A stretch of 64,000 nt of DNA from Acinetobacter equi (GCF_001307195.1 NZ_CP012808.1:2914001-2978000), one strand, 5' to 3'; positions 28,419 to 38,105 are shown, counted from the stretch's first letter. Notes: generated by a model from the sequence alone, not told the origin. Made by a program: numbers and translations.

Positions 28419-29651
28419 TTATTTGAGTGAATCAGTAAACTCTTTAAAATCTGCCTTACGAATCATGGCATGAATGCCTTTAGTTTTATCAACCACTTGA
28501 GAAACCTCAAAATCTGTTGCTGCACTTAAATATGCATATGCAATTTCTTCAGAAATTCCAAATTCATCGACCAAAAAGCGAATAGCTTCGCGTGTTGATT
28601 TTTTCATTGCTTCATTTAGATCAGGATCTAAACCCGGTGTGATCCAAAATTCAGCATTTTCAATTAATGGCTGTGTTAATTGTTTACTTAAAATTTTATC
28701 TTTACCAGATTTTAAAACACTAATTTTAAATGTTGCACGAGCCGATCCTTCTAAAGCAGTTAAAGCAACCTCACCATCACCTTGTACGAAATGGCTATCA
28801 CCCGTATAAAAAAGTGCACCAGGAACTTGCACAGGATAATACGCTGTTGCACCAGCAGTTAACTCATTGATATCAATATTACCACCGTAAAATGATGGTG
28901 GAACTGAATGCACAGGATCACTCGTATTTGCAGCCACCCCCATCGTACCCATAAATGGATTTAATGGAAAACGAATTGCTTTACCAGATTCAGTTTTTAA
29001 CACGCCTTCCCATTCACCATTTTTATTTTGTTCAATTGGCGTAAAAATAGAAACGTTACCATATTTTTCTGGCTCTGCTGGTGATGCATCTGCATGTTTG
29101 GTTCTTTTTGGAAATTCTCCTACCAATGTACCTTTACCATGTCTATTTGAAATTACTCCATAAGGAACACGTGGTTGAACATTCAATATTTCAACTTTGA
29201 GAATATCACCTGGCATTGCACCTTCAACATAAAGTGGCCCTGTAATAATGTGTGGACCATCTTTATCAAAATCATGTTTTAAATCTGATTTTGTTATATT
29301 TTTTGCTTCATCTAAAATGTATTCTGATTTTACACCTTGTGATTTAAAGTATTTTTCTGCATCACGCCCTTGATCTTCAAGTAATCCTTCATGTGAAACC
29401 GTATCAAAAGTAACTAAACTTCCTGATGGAATAGTTAATACAGGTTTTGCATCACGATTGGGTAAATAACCCCAAGTAATTGTTTCCAATGTACTTGGTA
29501 CATAATAATGCCCTTTGTACTCACCATTTTTAAGTAATGCTGGCTGATCATGTATTTGTTTTAATACTTTAAAATTTTCAACTGCAAAAGTTGCTGAAGC
29601 CATCCCACCCATAGATAAAATTGCTAAAGACAAAGCCAACGGTTTTAACAT
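28419..29651 (-). CDS. Exported acetamidase/formamidase-family protein
   Basis: A 410-residue member of the acetamidase/formamidase (FmdA/AmdA) family with a clear signal peptide (MLKPLALSLAILSMGGMASA), implying periplasmic location. Family features are the LTIPSGSLVTFDTVSHEG strand, GPHIITGPLYVEGAMPGDIL, and GTMGVAANTSDPVHSVPPSF with the FYTGDSHFVQGDGEVALTAL block, which carries the conserved acid and His residues. It would hydrolyse short amides or related compounds. A GTG at 29664-29666 is an in-frame alternative; ATG at 29651 gives a normal signal peptide. Cytoplasmic formamidases are the better known form, so export is unusual. Confidence 0.88.
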   Translation of the reverse strand: MLKPLALSLAILSMGGMASATFAVENFKVLKQIHDQPALLKNGEYKGHYYVPSTLETITWGYLPNRDAKPVLTIPSGSLVTFDTVSHEGLLEDQGRDAEKYFKSQGVKSEYILDEAKNITKSDLKHDFDKDGPHIITGPLYVEGAMPGDILKVEILNVQPRVPYGVISNRHGKGTLVGEFPKRTKHADASPAEPEKYGNVSIFTPIEQNKNGEWEGVLKTESGKAIRFPLNPFMGTMGVAANTSDPVHSVPPSFYGGNIDINELTAGATAYYPVQVPGALFYTGDSHFVQGDGEVALTALEGSARATFKISVLKSGKDKILSKQLTQPLIENAEFWITPGLDPDLNEAMKKSTREAIRFLVDEFGISEEIAYAYLSAATDFEVSQVVDKTKGIHAMIRKADFKEFTDSLK

Positions 29652-30090
29652 TTGTTCAAATTCCACTTACGTTTTACATTACTTATGGAACAGCAAAAAT
29701 CATACCAAAGGGTAAAATTAATCTTATTTTTATTCTAATTTCAATTTCAATAATTCATCATTTATTCATTTTTTAATTATTTAATGCGTTAGTAAAAGCT
29801 GATTTTCAAATCAATATTGAGTCGTAACATTATTTCATCATCTTTAAATAATGAAATATGTTCCAGCTAAAAATGACTAAATATTAGCTTAATTTCAATA
29901 TGATGATTTTCCCCAACTTCATTTATCATGTTTTTAACATTTGAAACCTTGTGCCATTGGATGAAGAGATCAAGATGATAAACTTCGCAACACCAAACAT
30001 AAGGCTGAGCATGGTTCATTTAGATTTGAAAGATCATGAACTTATTTTTGTTTTGCTTAAAATTTAGAAAATCGGTAATGGAAAAATCTC
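29652..30090. other. Intergenic region upstream of ybgC-tol
   Basis: This 439-base, very A/T-rich gap carries the divergent promoters of the exported amidase and the ybgC-tolQRA operon. A 30-codon reading frame at 29975-30067 is present but has no convincing ribosome site. I see no hairpin or RNA gene in it. Confidence 0.5.
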
Positions 30091-30498
30091 ATGGCGAATA
30101 AATTTGAATTCAACATTCGTGTCTATATTGAAGATACTGATGCTGGTGGTATCGTTTATCATGCTAACCATATTCGCTTCATGGAACGTACACGCACAGA
30201 ATGGCTTCGTGCATCAGGTTTAGATCATTATTGGCATCAGAAAGATTATCATTTTGTTGTACATAAAATTGGTTTAAAGTATATGCGTCCAATTTTGATG
30301 GATGACTTAATCACGGTAACGGCAAGCGTAGTTTCTTGTAAAGCTTCGTCATTTGTATTGCAACAAAATATTTATCGTGGTGAAATCATGCTAGCATCTG
30401 GCGAGGTAGAGTTGGCTTGCATCAGTAAAGAAATGCGACCTCTCAGATTACCCAAGGAAATTCATGCCTTAATTCTTAAGGAATTAGGACAAGATTAA
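30091..30498 (+). CDS. ybgC: Tol-Pal-associated acyl-CoA thioesterase
   Basis: A 135-residue hot-dog thioesterase of the YbgC/4-hydroxybenzoyl-CoA type. The active-site signature is EDTDAGGIVYHANHIRFMER near residues 12-31, with the catalytic Asp in DTDAGG. YbgC hydrolyses short acyl-CoA thioesters and is normally the first gene of the tol-pal operon, as here; tolQ starts 27 bp downstream. Confidence 0.94.
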   Translation: MANKFEFNIRVYIEDTDAGGIVYHANHIRFMERTRTEWLRASGLDHYWHQKDYHFVVHKIGLKYMRPILMDDLITVTASVVSCKASSFVLQQNIYRGEIMLASGEVELACISKEMRPLRLPKEIHALILKELGQD

Positions 30499-30525
30499 AA
30501 AAAAATTAATCGGCACAATGTAATT

Positions 30526-31224
30526 ATGGCAAATCAACTAGAATCAACACTTCACGTATCAGATCTTATTCTTCAAGCAAGTCCTGTCGTCCAACTGGTG
30601 ATGCTTTTATTATTATTAGCATCATTATTTAGCTGGTATTTGATTGCCAAATTACATATGAGCTATAAAAAAGCCCAAGCTGATGATGAACATTTTCAAA
30701 AAATCTTTTGGTCTGGCGCTGAATTAAATACCTTATATAACAATGCCCAACTCAACTCAAAACGTGTTGGTTTAGAAGATATTTTCTATCAAGGTCTAGG
30801 TGAGTTTTTTAAACTTAAAAAACGTAATGCCAACATAGATCAAAGCATTGAAGGTACAGAGCGAATTTTACGTGTGGGTTTAAGTCGTGATCAAGGCTAT
30901 CTTGAAAATGGTTTAGGTGCACTTGCAAGCATTGGTTCTGTTGCTCCTTATGTGGGTTTATTTGGTACTGTTTGGGGAATCATGAATGCTTTCATTGGTT
31001 TAGCAGATGTAGATCAAGTTACTCTTGCTACTGTTGCTCCTGGTATTGCTGAAGCACTTATTGCAACTGCTATTGGTTTGTTTGCAGCAATTCCTGCGGT
31101 ATTGGCTTTTAACCATTACACTGCAAAAGGTGAATCTATTTATTCAGATCGCGCATTATTTGCCGAAGAAATGATTGCGCTTTTACAACGCCAATCTTTA
31201 GGTTCATCTCAGGATCAAGAATAA
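30526..31224 (+). CDS. tolQ: Tol-Pal system proton-channel subunit TolQ
   Basis: A 232-residue inner-membrane protein with three membrane helices in the MotA/ExbB/TolQ pattern: one near residues 18-38, then LGALASIGSVAPYVGLFGTV leading into the second, and GIAEALIATAIGLFAAIPAV in the third. With TolR it forms the proton-driven motor that energises TolA for outer-membrane constriction at division. It overlaps tolR by one base, so expression is coupled. Confidence 0.96.
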   Translation: MANQLESTLHVSDLILQASPVVQLVMLLLLLASLFSWYLIAKLHMSYKKAQADDEHFQKIFWSGAELNTLYNNAQLNSKRVGLEDIFYQGLGEFFKLKKRNANIDQSIEGTERILRVGLSRDQGYLENGLGALASIGSVAPYVGLFGTVWGIMNAFIGLADVDQVTLATVAPGIAEALIATAIGLFAAIPAVLAFNHYTAKGESIYSDRALFAEEMIALLQRQSLGSSQDQE

Positions 31225-31676
31225 TGGCAATTCAACGTTCTGGACGCTTTCAGCGTATAAAAAAACCACTCAAAAGTGATATGAACGTCGTTCCTTATAT
31301 TGACGTCATGTTGGTTCTGCTGGTGATTTTTATGGTCACAGCACCGATGATCACAACAGGTATTAAAGTCGACTTACCTGAAGCAAATAGTTCCCCAATT
31401 GAATCTAAAAATGCGCCTGCCATTGTAAGTTTAAATAAAGATGGACAATACTTTTTAAAGTATAAAGATTTAGGTTCAAATCAACCTTTAAGCATTGAAG
31501 AGCTAAGCTCTCTCCTCAATGAAGCTCAAACAACGGCTAAAGCTGAAAACAAAGAACTAAATGTGATTATTGAAGGTGAAAAAACACGTTCATATGGAGA
31601 AGTGATGTCTCTTATGAATAGCCTTCAACAAGCAGGATTAACTCAAGTTGGTCTATTGACTGAGCCATTAAAATAA
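31224..31676 (+). CDS. tolR: Tol-Pal system protein TolR
   Basis: A 150-residue ExbD/TolR protein with one N-terminal membrane helix containing the proton-binding Asp in MNVVPYIDVMLVLLVIFMVT, followed by a periplasmic domain (SYGEVMSLMNSLQQAGLTQV). It works with TolQ. Its stop is immediately followed by the tolA ATG. Confidence 0.95.
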   Translation: MAIQRSGRFQRIKKPLKSDMNVVPYIDVMLVLLVIFMVTAPMITTGIKVDLPEANSSPIESKNAPAIVSLNKDGQYFLKYKDLGSNQPLSIEELSSLLNEAQTTAKAENKELNVIIEGEKTRSYGEVMSLMNSLQQAGLTQVGLLTEPLK

Positions 31677-32864
31677 ATGAAAGACTTTCAGCATCCTCCT
31701 TTCAAACAAAATGCAATTGCCCTTGGATTTACAGTTAGTATCCATATTGTGGCAATTGTAGGCTTACTCTATCTAGGCATGAGCCAACCTCCTGCACCAC
31801 CAAAGCCAATTAAAACCGTTTTGGTTAAACCTGAAGATTTAGAAATCACACGTGAAGTTACAGAGTTTGCAGAAACGACACATGAAAATGTAGCACCAGA
31901 AATTACACAAACGGCAGAACCAACTACCGAAGCCCCTGTTATTCCAACATCTCCACCAGCACCACAAATTCAACAGCAAAACTTAGAAAGACAAGCTGCT
32001 GAAGATGCTAAAAAAGCACAACAAAATCTAATAAACGAACAAGCCAAAGCTGACAAAGCAAAAGCCGCTGCGGATGCTAAAGCGAAAGCCGCTGCAGATG
32101 CTAAAGCGAAAGCCGCTGCGGATGCCAAAGCGAAAGCCGCTGAAGATGCCAAAGTGAAAGTCGCTGCAGATGCTAAAGCGAAAGCTGCTGCAGATGCTAA
32201 AGCGAAAGCCGCTGAAGATGCCAAAGCGAAAGCCGCTGCAGATGCTAAAGCGAAAGCTGCTGCAGATGCTAAAGCGAAAGCCGCTGCAGATGCTAAAGCG
32301 AAAGCCGCTGCGGATGCCAAAGCGAAAGCTACTGCGGATGCCAAAGCAAAAGCCGCTGCAGATGCTAAAGCAAAAGCTACTGCAGATGCCAAGGCGAAAG
32401 CTGATGCAGATGCTAAAGCAAAAGCCGCTGCAGATGCTAAAGCAAAAGCCGCTGCAGATGCCAAGGCGAAAGCTGATGCAGATGCTAAAGCAAAAGCCGC
32501 TGCAGATGCCAAGGCGAAAGCTGATGCAGATACTAAAGCATCAGCAGCAGCCAAGGCGAAAGAAGAAGCGGCTACTAAAAAAGCAGAAGCTAAACGTATT
32601 GCCTCTTCAGCTAAAAAAGATTTTGAAAATAAAATTCATCGTGCGTGGAATACACCTTCAGACTCATCTGGTAAAAAAGCAACTGCACGTGTCACATTAA
32701 ATGATAATGGAAGTATTGCATCAGTTATCGTTAATTCAAGTGATCCGGACATGAAAGCAAGTATTGAAGCTGCTATTCGTTCAGCTGCACCATACCCAAT
32801 GCCTTCTGATCCTGAAGCAAGACGTGAAGCTCGCTCCTTTAGCTCTACATTTACATCTAAGTAG
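31677..32864 (+). CDS. tolA: Cell-envelope integrity protein TolA
   Basis: A 395-residue TolA: one N-terminal membrane helix (ALGFTVSIHIVAIVGLLYLG), a Pro/Thr-rich stretch, a very long Lys/Ala helix domain from about residue 100 to 310, and the compact C-terminal domain (FENKIHRAWNTPSDSSGKKA onward to the end) that contacts TolB/Pal. The central domain contains about 20 nearly identical octapeptides KAKAAADA. TolA bridges the inner membrane to the outer membrane. The start directly abuts the tolR stop. Long frames in the repeat on both strands are only by-products of its regular composition. Confidence 0.93.
   Translation: MKDFQHPPFKQNAIALGFTVSIHIVAIVGLLYLGMSQPPAPPKPIKTVLVKPEDLEITREVTEFAETTHENVAPEITQTAEPTTEAPVIPTSPPAPQIQQQNLERQAAEDAKKAQQNLINEQAKADKAKAAADAKAKAAADAKAKAAADAKAKAAEDAKVKVAADAKAKAAADAKAKAAEDAKAKAAADAKAKAAADAKAKAAADAKAKAAADAKAKATADAKAKAAADAKAKATADAKAKADADAKAKAAADAKAKAAADAKAKADADAKAKAAADAKAKADADTKASAAAKAKEEAATKKAEAKRIASSAKKDFENKIHRAWNTPSDSSGKKATARVTLNDNGSIASVIVNSSDPDMKASIEAAIRSAAPYPMPSDPEARREARSFSSTFTSK
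32055..32534 (+). repeat. 24-bp tandem repeat array in tolA
   Basis: About 20 consecutive copies of a 24-bp unit encode the octapeptide KAKAAADA with small variants (AAEDA, ATADA, ADADA). Units differ mainly at third positions, so the array is old enough to have drifted but is still regular enough to expand or contract by slippage or recombination. The last unit ends in ADADT, before a less regular Ala/Lys stretch. Confidence 0.93.
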
Positions 32865-32870
32865 TATTTT

Positions 32871-32908
32871 ACTCCCTAAAATCATCATTTAGTTTTAGGG
32901 AGTTTTTA
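32871..32908 (+). terminator. Terminator between tolA and tolB
   Basis: A perfect 11-bp stem (ACTCCCTAAAA at 32871-32881 with TTTTAGGGAGT at 32893-32903), an 11-nt loop and a T run. It splits the cluster into ybgC-tolQRA and tolB-pal units. Confidence 0.88.
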
Positions 32909-33167
32909 TATGAAAAATAATCAAATATCATTTTTCTATAAATCTGTTTTACACTAGCAAATATAAAAATAAGTCGCTTGCTTACAGTGTTGAAACGATA
33001 AATCCTATCTTTCTCCAAAATTAAAGATAAAAATCTCGATTAATGTTTAATTTCATATTTTTTTTTACAGATCTTTATAATCATCTACTTTAAATAAAAT
33101 TAAATCGTGCCATTATGTATGGCAATCACAATTCACAATAAGTTTTTTAGATTTGAGTAAAGAACGA
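32909..33167. promoter_or_regulatory. Region carrying the tolB-pal promoter
   Basis: The 259 bases after the tolA terminator are A/T-rich, include a long T tract near 33057-33066, and must contain the tolB promoter because the terminator precedes them. I cannot choose one -35/-10 pair with confidence. Confidence 0.4.
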
Positions 33168-34454
33168 ATGATGCAAAAAACTCGTAAACATATACTTTGG
33201 CTTGCTATTTTTACGGCATTAGGTACTAGCTTGTCTTTCCAAACACAGGCACAGCTACAATTAGAAATTGAAAAAGCACCTGAGTCTGCGCCTAAAATTG
33301 CAATTATTCCATTTTCAAATGATTCGAGTATTTATCCTATTATTGAACAAGATTTAAATCGTTCAGGTAAATTCAGCAGTGCATCGAAAAATTTACCAGC
33401 AACAGCTGGAATGGATACACCAAATGCAGCGGCATGGAAAGCAGCAGGCGTTCCCTATGTTGTTACAGGAACAGTAAAACAAAGTCCTAATGGTGGATAT
33501 GATATTCAATATCAGCTATACGATGTAGAAAAACAACAATACTTACTCAATGAATTATTATCTGTTCCAGCATCTCGTGTACGTGCTGCAGCTCATTTAA
33601 TCAGTGATACGATTTATGAAGCACTAACAGGAATCAAAGGTGACTTCAGCGGTCGTATTGCCTATGTATTACGTAATCCTGCAACACCAAATGAACGCTA
33701 TACACTACAAATTGCAGATACAGATGGCGAACAACCTCGTACAATCTTAACCTCTCGTGATCCAATCCTTTCTCCGGCATGGACACCTGATGCGAAAAAA
33801 ATTGCCTATGTATCTTTTGAAACTAAACGTCCTGCAATTTACATTCAAGATTTAGCGACAGGTCAACGTGAAAAATTTGCAAGTTTCCGTGGTTTAAATG
33901 GTGCACCAAGCTTCTCTCCTGATGGTAAAAACATGCTTTTTACTGCATCTATGCATGGTAACCCTGAAATTTATCAAATGAACTTACAAACGCGTGAAAT
34001 TAAACGCCTAACAAATGATAGTTCAATTGATACGGAAGCACGCTACGCTCCTGATGGTAAATCATTTATTTTTACATCTGACCGCGGTGGTTCTGCTCAA
34101 ATTTATCGTTATGATTTAGCAACAGATACAACAAAACGTTTAACGTTTAGAGGTGCATTTAATGCACGTGGAACGTTAAGTGCAGATGGTAAGAAACTTG
34201 CTTTAGTTCATCGTCCGAGTGGTAGCAATTATAAAGTTGCTGTTCAAGACCTAAACTCTGGTGTAACCAATATTCTTACACAAACTAGTTTAGATGAATC
34301 GCCAAGCTTCTCACCAAATGGACAAATGGTTGTATATGCCACACGCGAAGGCTCACGTGGTTTATTATCAATTATGTCTTTAGATGGTCGATTTAAAATG
34401 AATCTACCAAGTGAACAGGGTGAAGTCCGCGAACCAGCTTGGGCTCCAAAGTAA
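33168..34454 (+). CDS. tolB: Tol-Pal system beta-propeller protein TolB
   Basis: A 428-residue periplasmic protein with a signal peptide (ending near FQTQAQAQLQ). The N-terminal domain ([20 protein letters not shown]) is followed by a six-bladed propeller with repeated motifs of the type [53 protein letters not shown] and [19 protein letters not shown]. It links TolA and Pal. The TTG at 33153 is in frame but the ATG at 33168 is the natural start. pal follows 42 bp later. Confidence 0.95.
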   Translation: MMQKTRKHILWLAIFTALGTSLSFQTQAQLQLEIEKAPESAPKIAIIPFSNDSSIYPIIEQDLNRSGKFSSASKNLPATAGMDTPNAAAWKAAGVPYVVTGTVKQSPNGGYDIQYQLYDVEKQQYLLNELLSVPASRVRAAAHLISDTIYEALTGIKGDFSGRIAYVLRNPATPNERYTLQIADTDGEQPRTILTSRDPILSPAWTPDAKKIAYVSFETKRPAIYIQDLATGQREKFASFRGLNGAPSFSPDGKNMLFTASMHGNPEIYQMNLQTREIKRLTNDSSIDTEARYAPDGKSFIFTSDRGGSAQIYRYDLATDTTKRLTFRGAFNARGTLSADGKKLALVHRPSGSNYKVAVQDLNSGVTNILTQTSLDESPSFSPNGQMVVYATREGSRGLLSIMSLDGRFKMNLPSEQGEVREPAWAPK

Positions 34455-34496
34455 TCTCTTTCTATTTTTTATAAATTTAACTTCATGGAGATGAAA

Positions 34497-35087
34497 ATGA
34501 AAGCACTTAAATTATTTATTTTACCATTATTAGCAACATCAGTAATTATGACTGGTTGCGCTAGCCGTAAACCTGTTGCAACAGTAGATGCGACACAGGG
34601 ACTTTCTTCTGGCAGTACAGGTAATGACTCTGGTGTAACTGTAAGTACACAAGGCTTAAGTGAGGATGCAGCTTTAAATGCACAAAACTTAGCAGGTGCT
34701 TCTGCAAAAGGTGTTACAGAAGCAAATAAACAATATTTAGCAAACCGTGTTGTTTATTTCGATTACGACAGTAGTGATTTATCAAATCAGGATTACTTAA
34801 CACTTCAAGCACATGCACAATTTCTTATGGCAAATGCAAATTCTCGAGTTGCACTAACAGGTCATACAGATGAACGTGGTACACGTGAATACAACCTTGC
34901 ATTAGGCGAACGTCGTGCAAAAGCCGTTGAAAGTTTCCTTATTTCAAATGGTGTAAATCCAGGTCAACTTGAGCCAGTAAGCTATGGTAAAGAAATGCCA
35001 ATTAACCCTGGGCACAATGAAGCTGCTTGGAAAGAAAACCGTCGCGTAGAAATTAACTACGAAGCTGTTCCTCCATTATTAAAATAA
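34497..35087 (+). CDS. pal: Peptidoglycan-associated lipoprotein
   Basis: A 196-residue outer-membrane lipoprotein. Signal peptide ends in MTGC; a linker follows, then the OmpA-like peptidoglycan-binding domain with [20 protein letters not shown], the ligand-binding [20 protein letters not shown] and the RRVEINY end. Pal anchors the outer membrane to the wall and partners TolB. GGAG at 34487-34490 with 6-nt spacing selects the start at 34497 over an in-frame ATG at 34485. Confidence 0.96.
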   Translation: MKALKLFILPLLATSVIMTGCASRKPVATVDATQGLSSGSTGNDSGVTVSTQGLSEDAALNAQNLAGASAKGVTEANKQYLANRVVYFDYDSSDLSNQDYLTLQAHAQFLMANANSRVALTGHTDERGTREYNLALGERRAKAVESFLISNGVNPGQLEPVSYGKEMPINPGHNEAAWKENRRVEINYEAVPPLLK

Positions 35088-35107
35088 TTTAGATACTTCC
35101 ATCTAAT

Positions 35108-35137
35108 AAAAAAGCACTCTTATTGGGTGCTTTTTTA
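35108..35137. terminator. Bidirectional terminator
   Basis: AAAAAAGCAC at 35108-35117 pairs with GTGCTTTTTT at 35127-35136, between pal and the convergent small gene, overlapping the latter's stop. Confidence 0.85.
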
Positions 35138-35323
35138 TTTTGAATCATCATCTGAATCATGTGCCGTTTGTAAAGCTTCTATCATATCGTGCTTATTTAC
35201 ACTTTTATATTCAGGCTTTGCTTCATACCCCTTCCACGCTTCTTCCATTTTTTCTTTAGAAATTTCATCTAAGCTAATTGCTTCATTTGGTGTTGGCGTT
35301 TTATCAAACTTCAATGTTGTCAT
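35135..35323 (-). CDS. Small acidic protein of unknown function
   Basis: A 62-residue soluble protein (MTTLKFDKTPTPNEAISLDE at the start, HDSDDDSK at the end), rich in Lys, Glu and Asp, predicted helical. A strong ribosome site, GAGGAG, lies about 8 nt upstream of the ATG, and the gene ends at the pal terminator, so it looks real. I do not recognise a named family. It is convergent with pal and divergent from fbp, with a 195-bp gap before fbp. Confidence 0.8.
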   Translation of the reverse strand: MTTLKFDKTPTPNEAISLDEISKEKMEEAWKGYEAKPEYKSVNKHDMIEALQTAHDSDDDSK

Positions 35324-35518
35324 AATTTACGCTCCTCAATAATTTTCCTTTCTTTCTATCAACATAGCATTTTTACAAAGACTTTCAAGGGGAAAATGGC
35401 AACAAATAATCTGTATTTAATTTTTCTTTTAGTTCAATCTCATCTAAAATGTATTCGTATATTATATCAATAGCCTTTTTTCAATACGGCTATCTGCAAT
35501 TTTTGGAGCTTCATCCTT

Positions 35519-36493
35519 ATGTCATACCTCACCCTTTCTCAATTCTTAGAAAAGCAAGATGGAAATTTAACACCTGAGCTTTCACAAGTAATTGAAACAA
35601 TTGCTAATACTTGTAAAACAATTGATCAAGCATTACAGAAAGGTGCTTTAGCTGGGGTTCTTGGTAGTGCTGAACATGAAAATGTACAAGGTGAAACTCA
35701 AAAAAAATTAGATGTTATTTCTAATGATTATTTAATCGATGCTCTAAAAATTCACCCTCAAGTAGGTGGTCTAGCATCTGAAGAATTAGATGAATTCACA
35801 CCAGCTCAAGAAAATGGTAAATATCTTGTTTTATTTGATCCTTTAGATGGTTCAAGTAACATTGATATCAACATGTGTGTTGGAACTATTTTTTCAATTT
35901 TACCAGCTAAAAATGCAATCACTCAAGCTGAAGATTTTATGCAAGCTGGTGTAAACCAAGTTGCTGCGGGCTATGTACTATACGGTCCATCAACAATGAT
36001 GGCATTAACTGTTGGTGCTGGCGTTGTTTTCTTCACTTTTGATCCAGAAACTCAAGAATTTCTACTAACTTCTGAAAGTATTTCTGTTGCCACAGATACT
36101 AAAGAATATGCAATTAATGCCTCAAACCAGCGTCATTGGGAAGCTCCTGTACAACGTTATATTGAAGAATTACTTGCTGGTAAAACAGGTCCACGTGAAA
36201 AAGACTTTAACATGCGTTGGGTTGCATGTATGGTTGGCGATATTCACCGTATTCTTTGTCGCTCTGGTATTTTCATGTATCCATACGATACTAAAGATCC
36301 GAAAAAAGCAGGTCGTTTACGTTTAATGTACGAAGCAAACCCAATGAGTATGTTAATGGAACAAGCTGGTGGTGCATCAACAACTGGTCGTGTACGTATT
36401 TTAGATATTCAACCAACAGAACTTCATCAACGTGTGCCTGTCATTATCGGTTCTAAAAATGAAGTTAACTTAGTTACTCAATACCACAATTAA
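35519..36493 (+). CDS. fbp: Fructose-1,6-bisphosphatase class 1
   Basis: A 324-residue class I FBPase, the gluconeogenic enzyme dephosphorylating fructose 1,6-bisphosphate. The metal- and substrate-binding motif [20 protein letters not shown] near residues 104-123 is diagnostic, as is [20 protein letters not shown] near the C-terminus. The gene has GGAG about 10 nt before the ATG and a small hairpin (ATAGCC/GGCTAT, 35470-35493) in its leader. A hairpin also lies after its stop. Gluconeogenesis is essential in organisms like Acinetobacter that grow mainly on organic acids. Confidence 0.96.
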   Translation: MSYLTLSQFLEKQDGNLTPELSQVIETIANTCKTIDQALQKGALAGVLGSAEHENVQGETQKKLDVISNDYLIDALKIHPQVGGLASEELDEFTPAQENGKYLVLFDPLDGSSNIDINMCVGTIFSILPAKNAITQAEDFMQAGVNQVAAGYVLYGPSTMMALTVGAGVVFFTFDPETQEFLLTSESISVATDTKEYAINASNQRHWEAPVQRYIEELLAGKTGPREKDFNMRWVACMVGDIHRILCRSGIFMYPYDTKDPKKAGRLRLMYEANPMSMLMEQAGGASTTGRVRILDIQPTELHQRVPVIIGSKNEVNLVTQYHN

Positions 36494-36506
36494 TTTTTAA
36501 TATATA

Positions 36507-36535
36507 ACGTTGGTGAGTATTGAATTCACCAACGT
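36507..36535 (+). other. Hairpin between fbp and the methyltransferase gene
   Basis: A perfect 10-bp stem (ACGTTGGTGA at 36507-36516 with TCACCAACGT at 36526-36535) and 9-nt loop, without a T run. It ends 14 bp before the next start codon, so it could act as a partial terminator or influence translation of that gene. Confidence 0.6.
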
Positions 36536-36549
36536 GGACTGCTTTTCAT

Positions 36550-37326
36550 ATGGCCACTATTTTTCTTGAATCTAAAGATAATCCTAAAATTAAGCACCTT
36601 CGTGGCTTAATTGAACAAAATACGTATCGTAAAAAACAAGGACAAACTGTGCTTGAAGGTACGCATTTATGTTTAGCGTGGTTAGAAAAAAATCGTAAAC
36701 TCAACTCGCTTTTCACTACCGAAAAATCTCTGACTAATCCAGAAATTTGCGATATTTTAGATCTTTACCAAGGTTCTGTTTTTGTTATTTCAGAATCACT
36801 ATATAAAGATTTAAGCACATTAGGTACAACACTGCCTTGCTTAGCAATCATTGATATTCCTAGTTCTAGCAAAAGTGTAGATTTTGAAGCTGACACTTTA
36901 GTTTTAGAAAATATTCAAGATCCTGGCAATGTTGGTACATTATTACGTTCGGCTGCAGCAGCAGGTATTCAGCAAGTTATTTGCACCAAAGGTTCTGCTG
37001 CTTTATGGTCTCCACGTGTTTTACGTGCTGGCATGGGTGCGCACTTCTCATTAGCAACTTATGAAAATATTGCATTAGAAGACATACTTACTCGCTTCCA
37101 AATTCCTGTTTATGTTACTAGCTCGCATAATGCAACAAACATTTATGAGCAAGATTTAACCCAAGCAGCTGTGTGGGTACTAGGAAATGAAGGACAAGGC
37201 GTTTCTGATTTTGCATTAGCAAATGCTAAGGCTGTAACAATTCCGCAACCTGGTGGACAAGAATCGTTAAATGTAGCAATTGCAGGTTCAATCTGTTTCT
37301 TTGAAATGGTTCGCCAACGTCAATAA
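36550..37326 (+). CDS. TrmH/SpoU-family RNA 2'-O-methyltransferase
   Basis: A 258-residue SPOUT methyltransferase that should methylate a ribose 2'-OH in rRNA or tRNA using S-adenosylmethionine. The N-terminal substrate-binding domain (NPKIKHLRGLIEQNTYRKKQ) is followed by the SPOUT core with motif 1 NVGTLLRSAAAAG, motif 2 VWVLGNEGQGVS and motif 3 IPQPGGQESLNVAIAGSI. The target nucleotide cannot be assigned. A TTG at 36520 is in frame but unlikely; the ATG is at 36550. The upstream hairpin lies close to this start. Confidence 0.92.
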   Translation: MATIFLESKDNPKIKHLRGLIEQNTYRKKQGQTVLEGTHLCLAWLEKNRKLNSLFTTEKSLTNPEICDILDLYQGSVFVISESLYKDLSTLGTTLPCLAIIDIPSSSKSVDFEADTLVLENIQDPGNVGTLLRSAAAAGIQQVICTKGSAALWSPRVLRAGMGAHFSLATYENIALEDILTRFQIPVYVTSSHNATNIYEQDLTQAAVWVLGNEGQGVSDFALANAKAVTIPQPGGQESLNVAIAGSICFFEMVRQRQ

Positions 37327-37469
37327 ATGTATCTTTTATTTTCATTCCCCTATTCTAAATATAAAATAGATTACACTAGAAAAAATAATAATGTGTGATG
37401 TCAACCAAACCATTATTTTTACGTTATATGTATATGAACTTAAAAATAATGGTGGTTGGTGGGTATCCA

Positions 37470-38105
37470 ATGATAGGATCTTCCATTTCTATGGATGAAA
37501 TGCCAAAACAGACCGAATCAGCAAAATTAAGTACTTTAAAAAGTACGGCTGAAATACGTCTGAAGAATTTCATGCATGAAATTACAGGAAGAGCACTCGT
37601 CATGATGGAAAGTGCTACTCAACATCAACATGGTATTGCCATGGATTTAGTCCAAGAAGCATTTATCTCATTACATAAATCCTATGCAGACAAATCAACT
37701 GAAGAATGGTACCCCCTGTTTTACACTATTTTAAACAATAAGTTACAAGATTGGCGTCGTAAGGAAGCTCGTCGAAATCAACCTTTTTCATTTTTCAAAA
37801 AAGTCAGCCTAGACGATGATGATATTGAACAATTAGATATTGTTGATGAAAACACCCCTAATCCTTACCACTTTCTAGACCAAGCCGTTACAGCTGAAGA
37901 AATTCAAGATGCAATTGCGCAACTACCTGTTCGTCAGCAACAAGCTTTTATGTTAAGAGCATGGGAAGGATTTGACGTGCAAACAACCGCTCAAATAATG
38001 AATTGTTCAGAAGGTAGTGTTAAAACCCATTATCACCGTGCCATTCAAGCATTACGCTCAACATTGGCACACATGGATCCTCATTCAGGAGAATCATCAT
38101 CATGA
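37470..38105 (+). CDS. ECF-type RNA polymerase sigma factor
   Basis: A sigma-70 family factor of the short ECF kind, about 211 residues from 37470 (205 from the ATG at 37491; the start is uncertain and an open frame runs back to 37395). Region 2 is visible as GIAMDLVQEAFISLHKSYAD and WYPLFYTILNNKLQDWRRKE; region 4 as LPVRQQQAFMLRAWEGFDVQ and IMNCSEGSVKTHYHRAIQAL. It overlaps the next gene by 4 bp (ATGA). The next product is a small membrane protein in the position of an anti-sigma factor, and the third is an exported DUF3106 protein. The signal it senses is unknown. Confidence 0.9.
   Translation: MIGSSISMDEMPKQTESAKLSTLKSTAEIRLKNFMHEITGRALVMMESATQHQHGIAMDLVQEAFISLHKSYADKSTEEWYPLFYTILNNKLQDWRRKEARRNQPFSFFKKVSLDDDDIEQLDIVDENTPNPYHFLDQAVTAEEIQDAIAQLPVRQQQAFMLRAWEGFDVQTTAQIMNCSEGSVKTHYHRAIQALRSTLAHMDPHSGESSS

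Noticed and set aside
29975..30067. 30-codon reading frame upstream of ybgC, possible leader peptide
   Set aside because: No clear ribosome site, no attenuator-like hairpin and ordinary composition; likely chance.
31970..32700. Long open frames of 176 and 194 codons on both strands inside tolA
   Set aside because: They arise from the regular 24-bp repeat in tolA and encode low-complexity Leu/Lys or Ala/Phe chains; no ribosome site or family fits.
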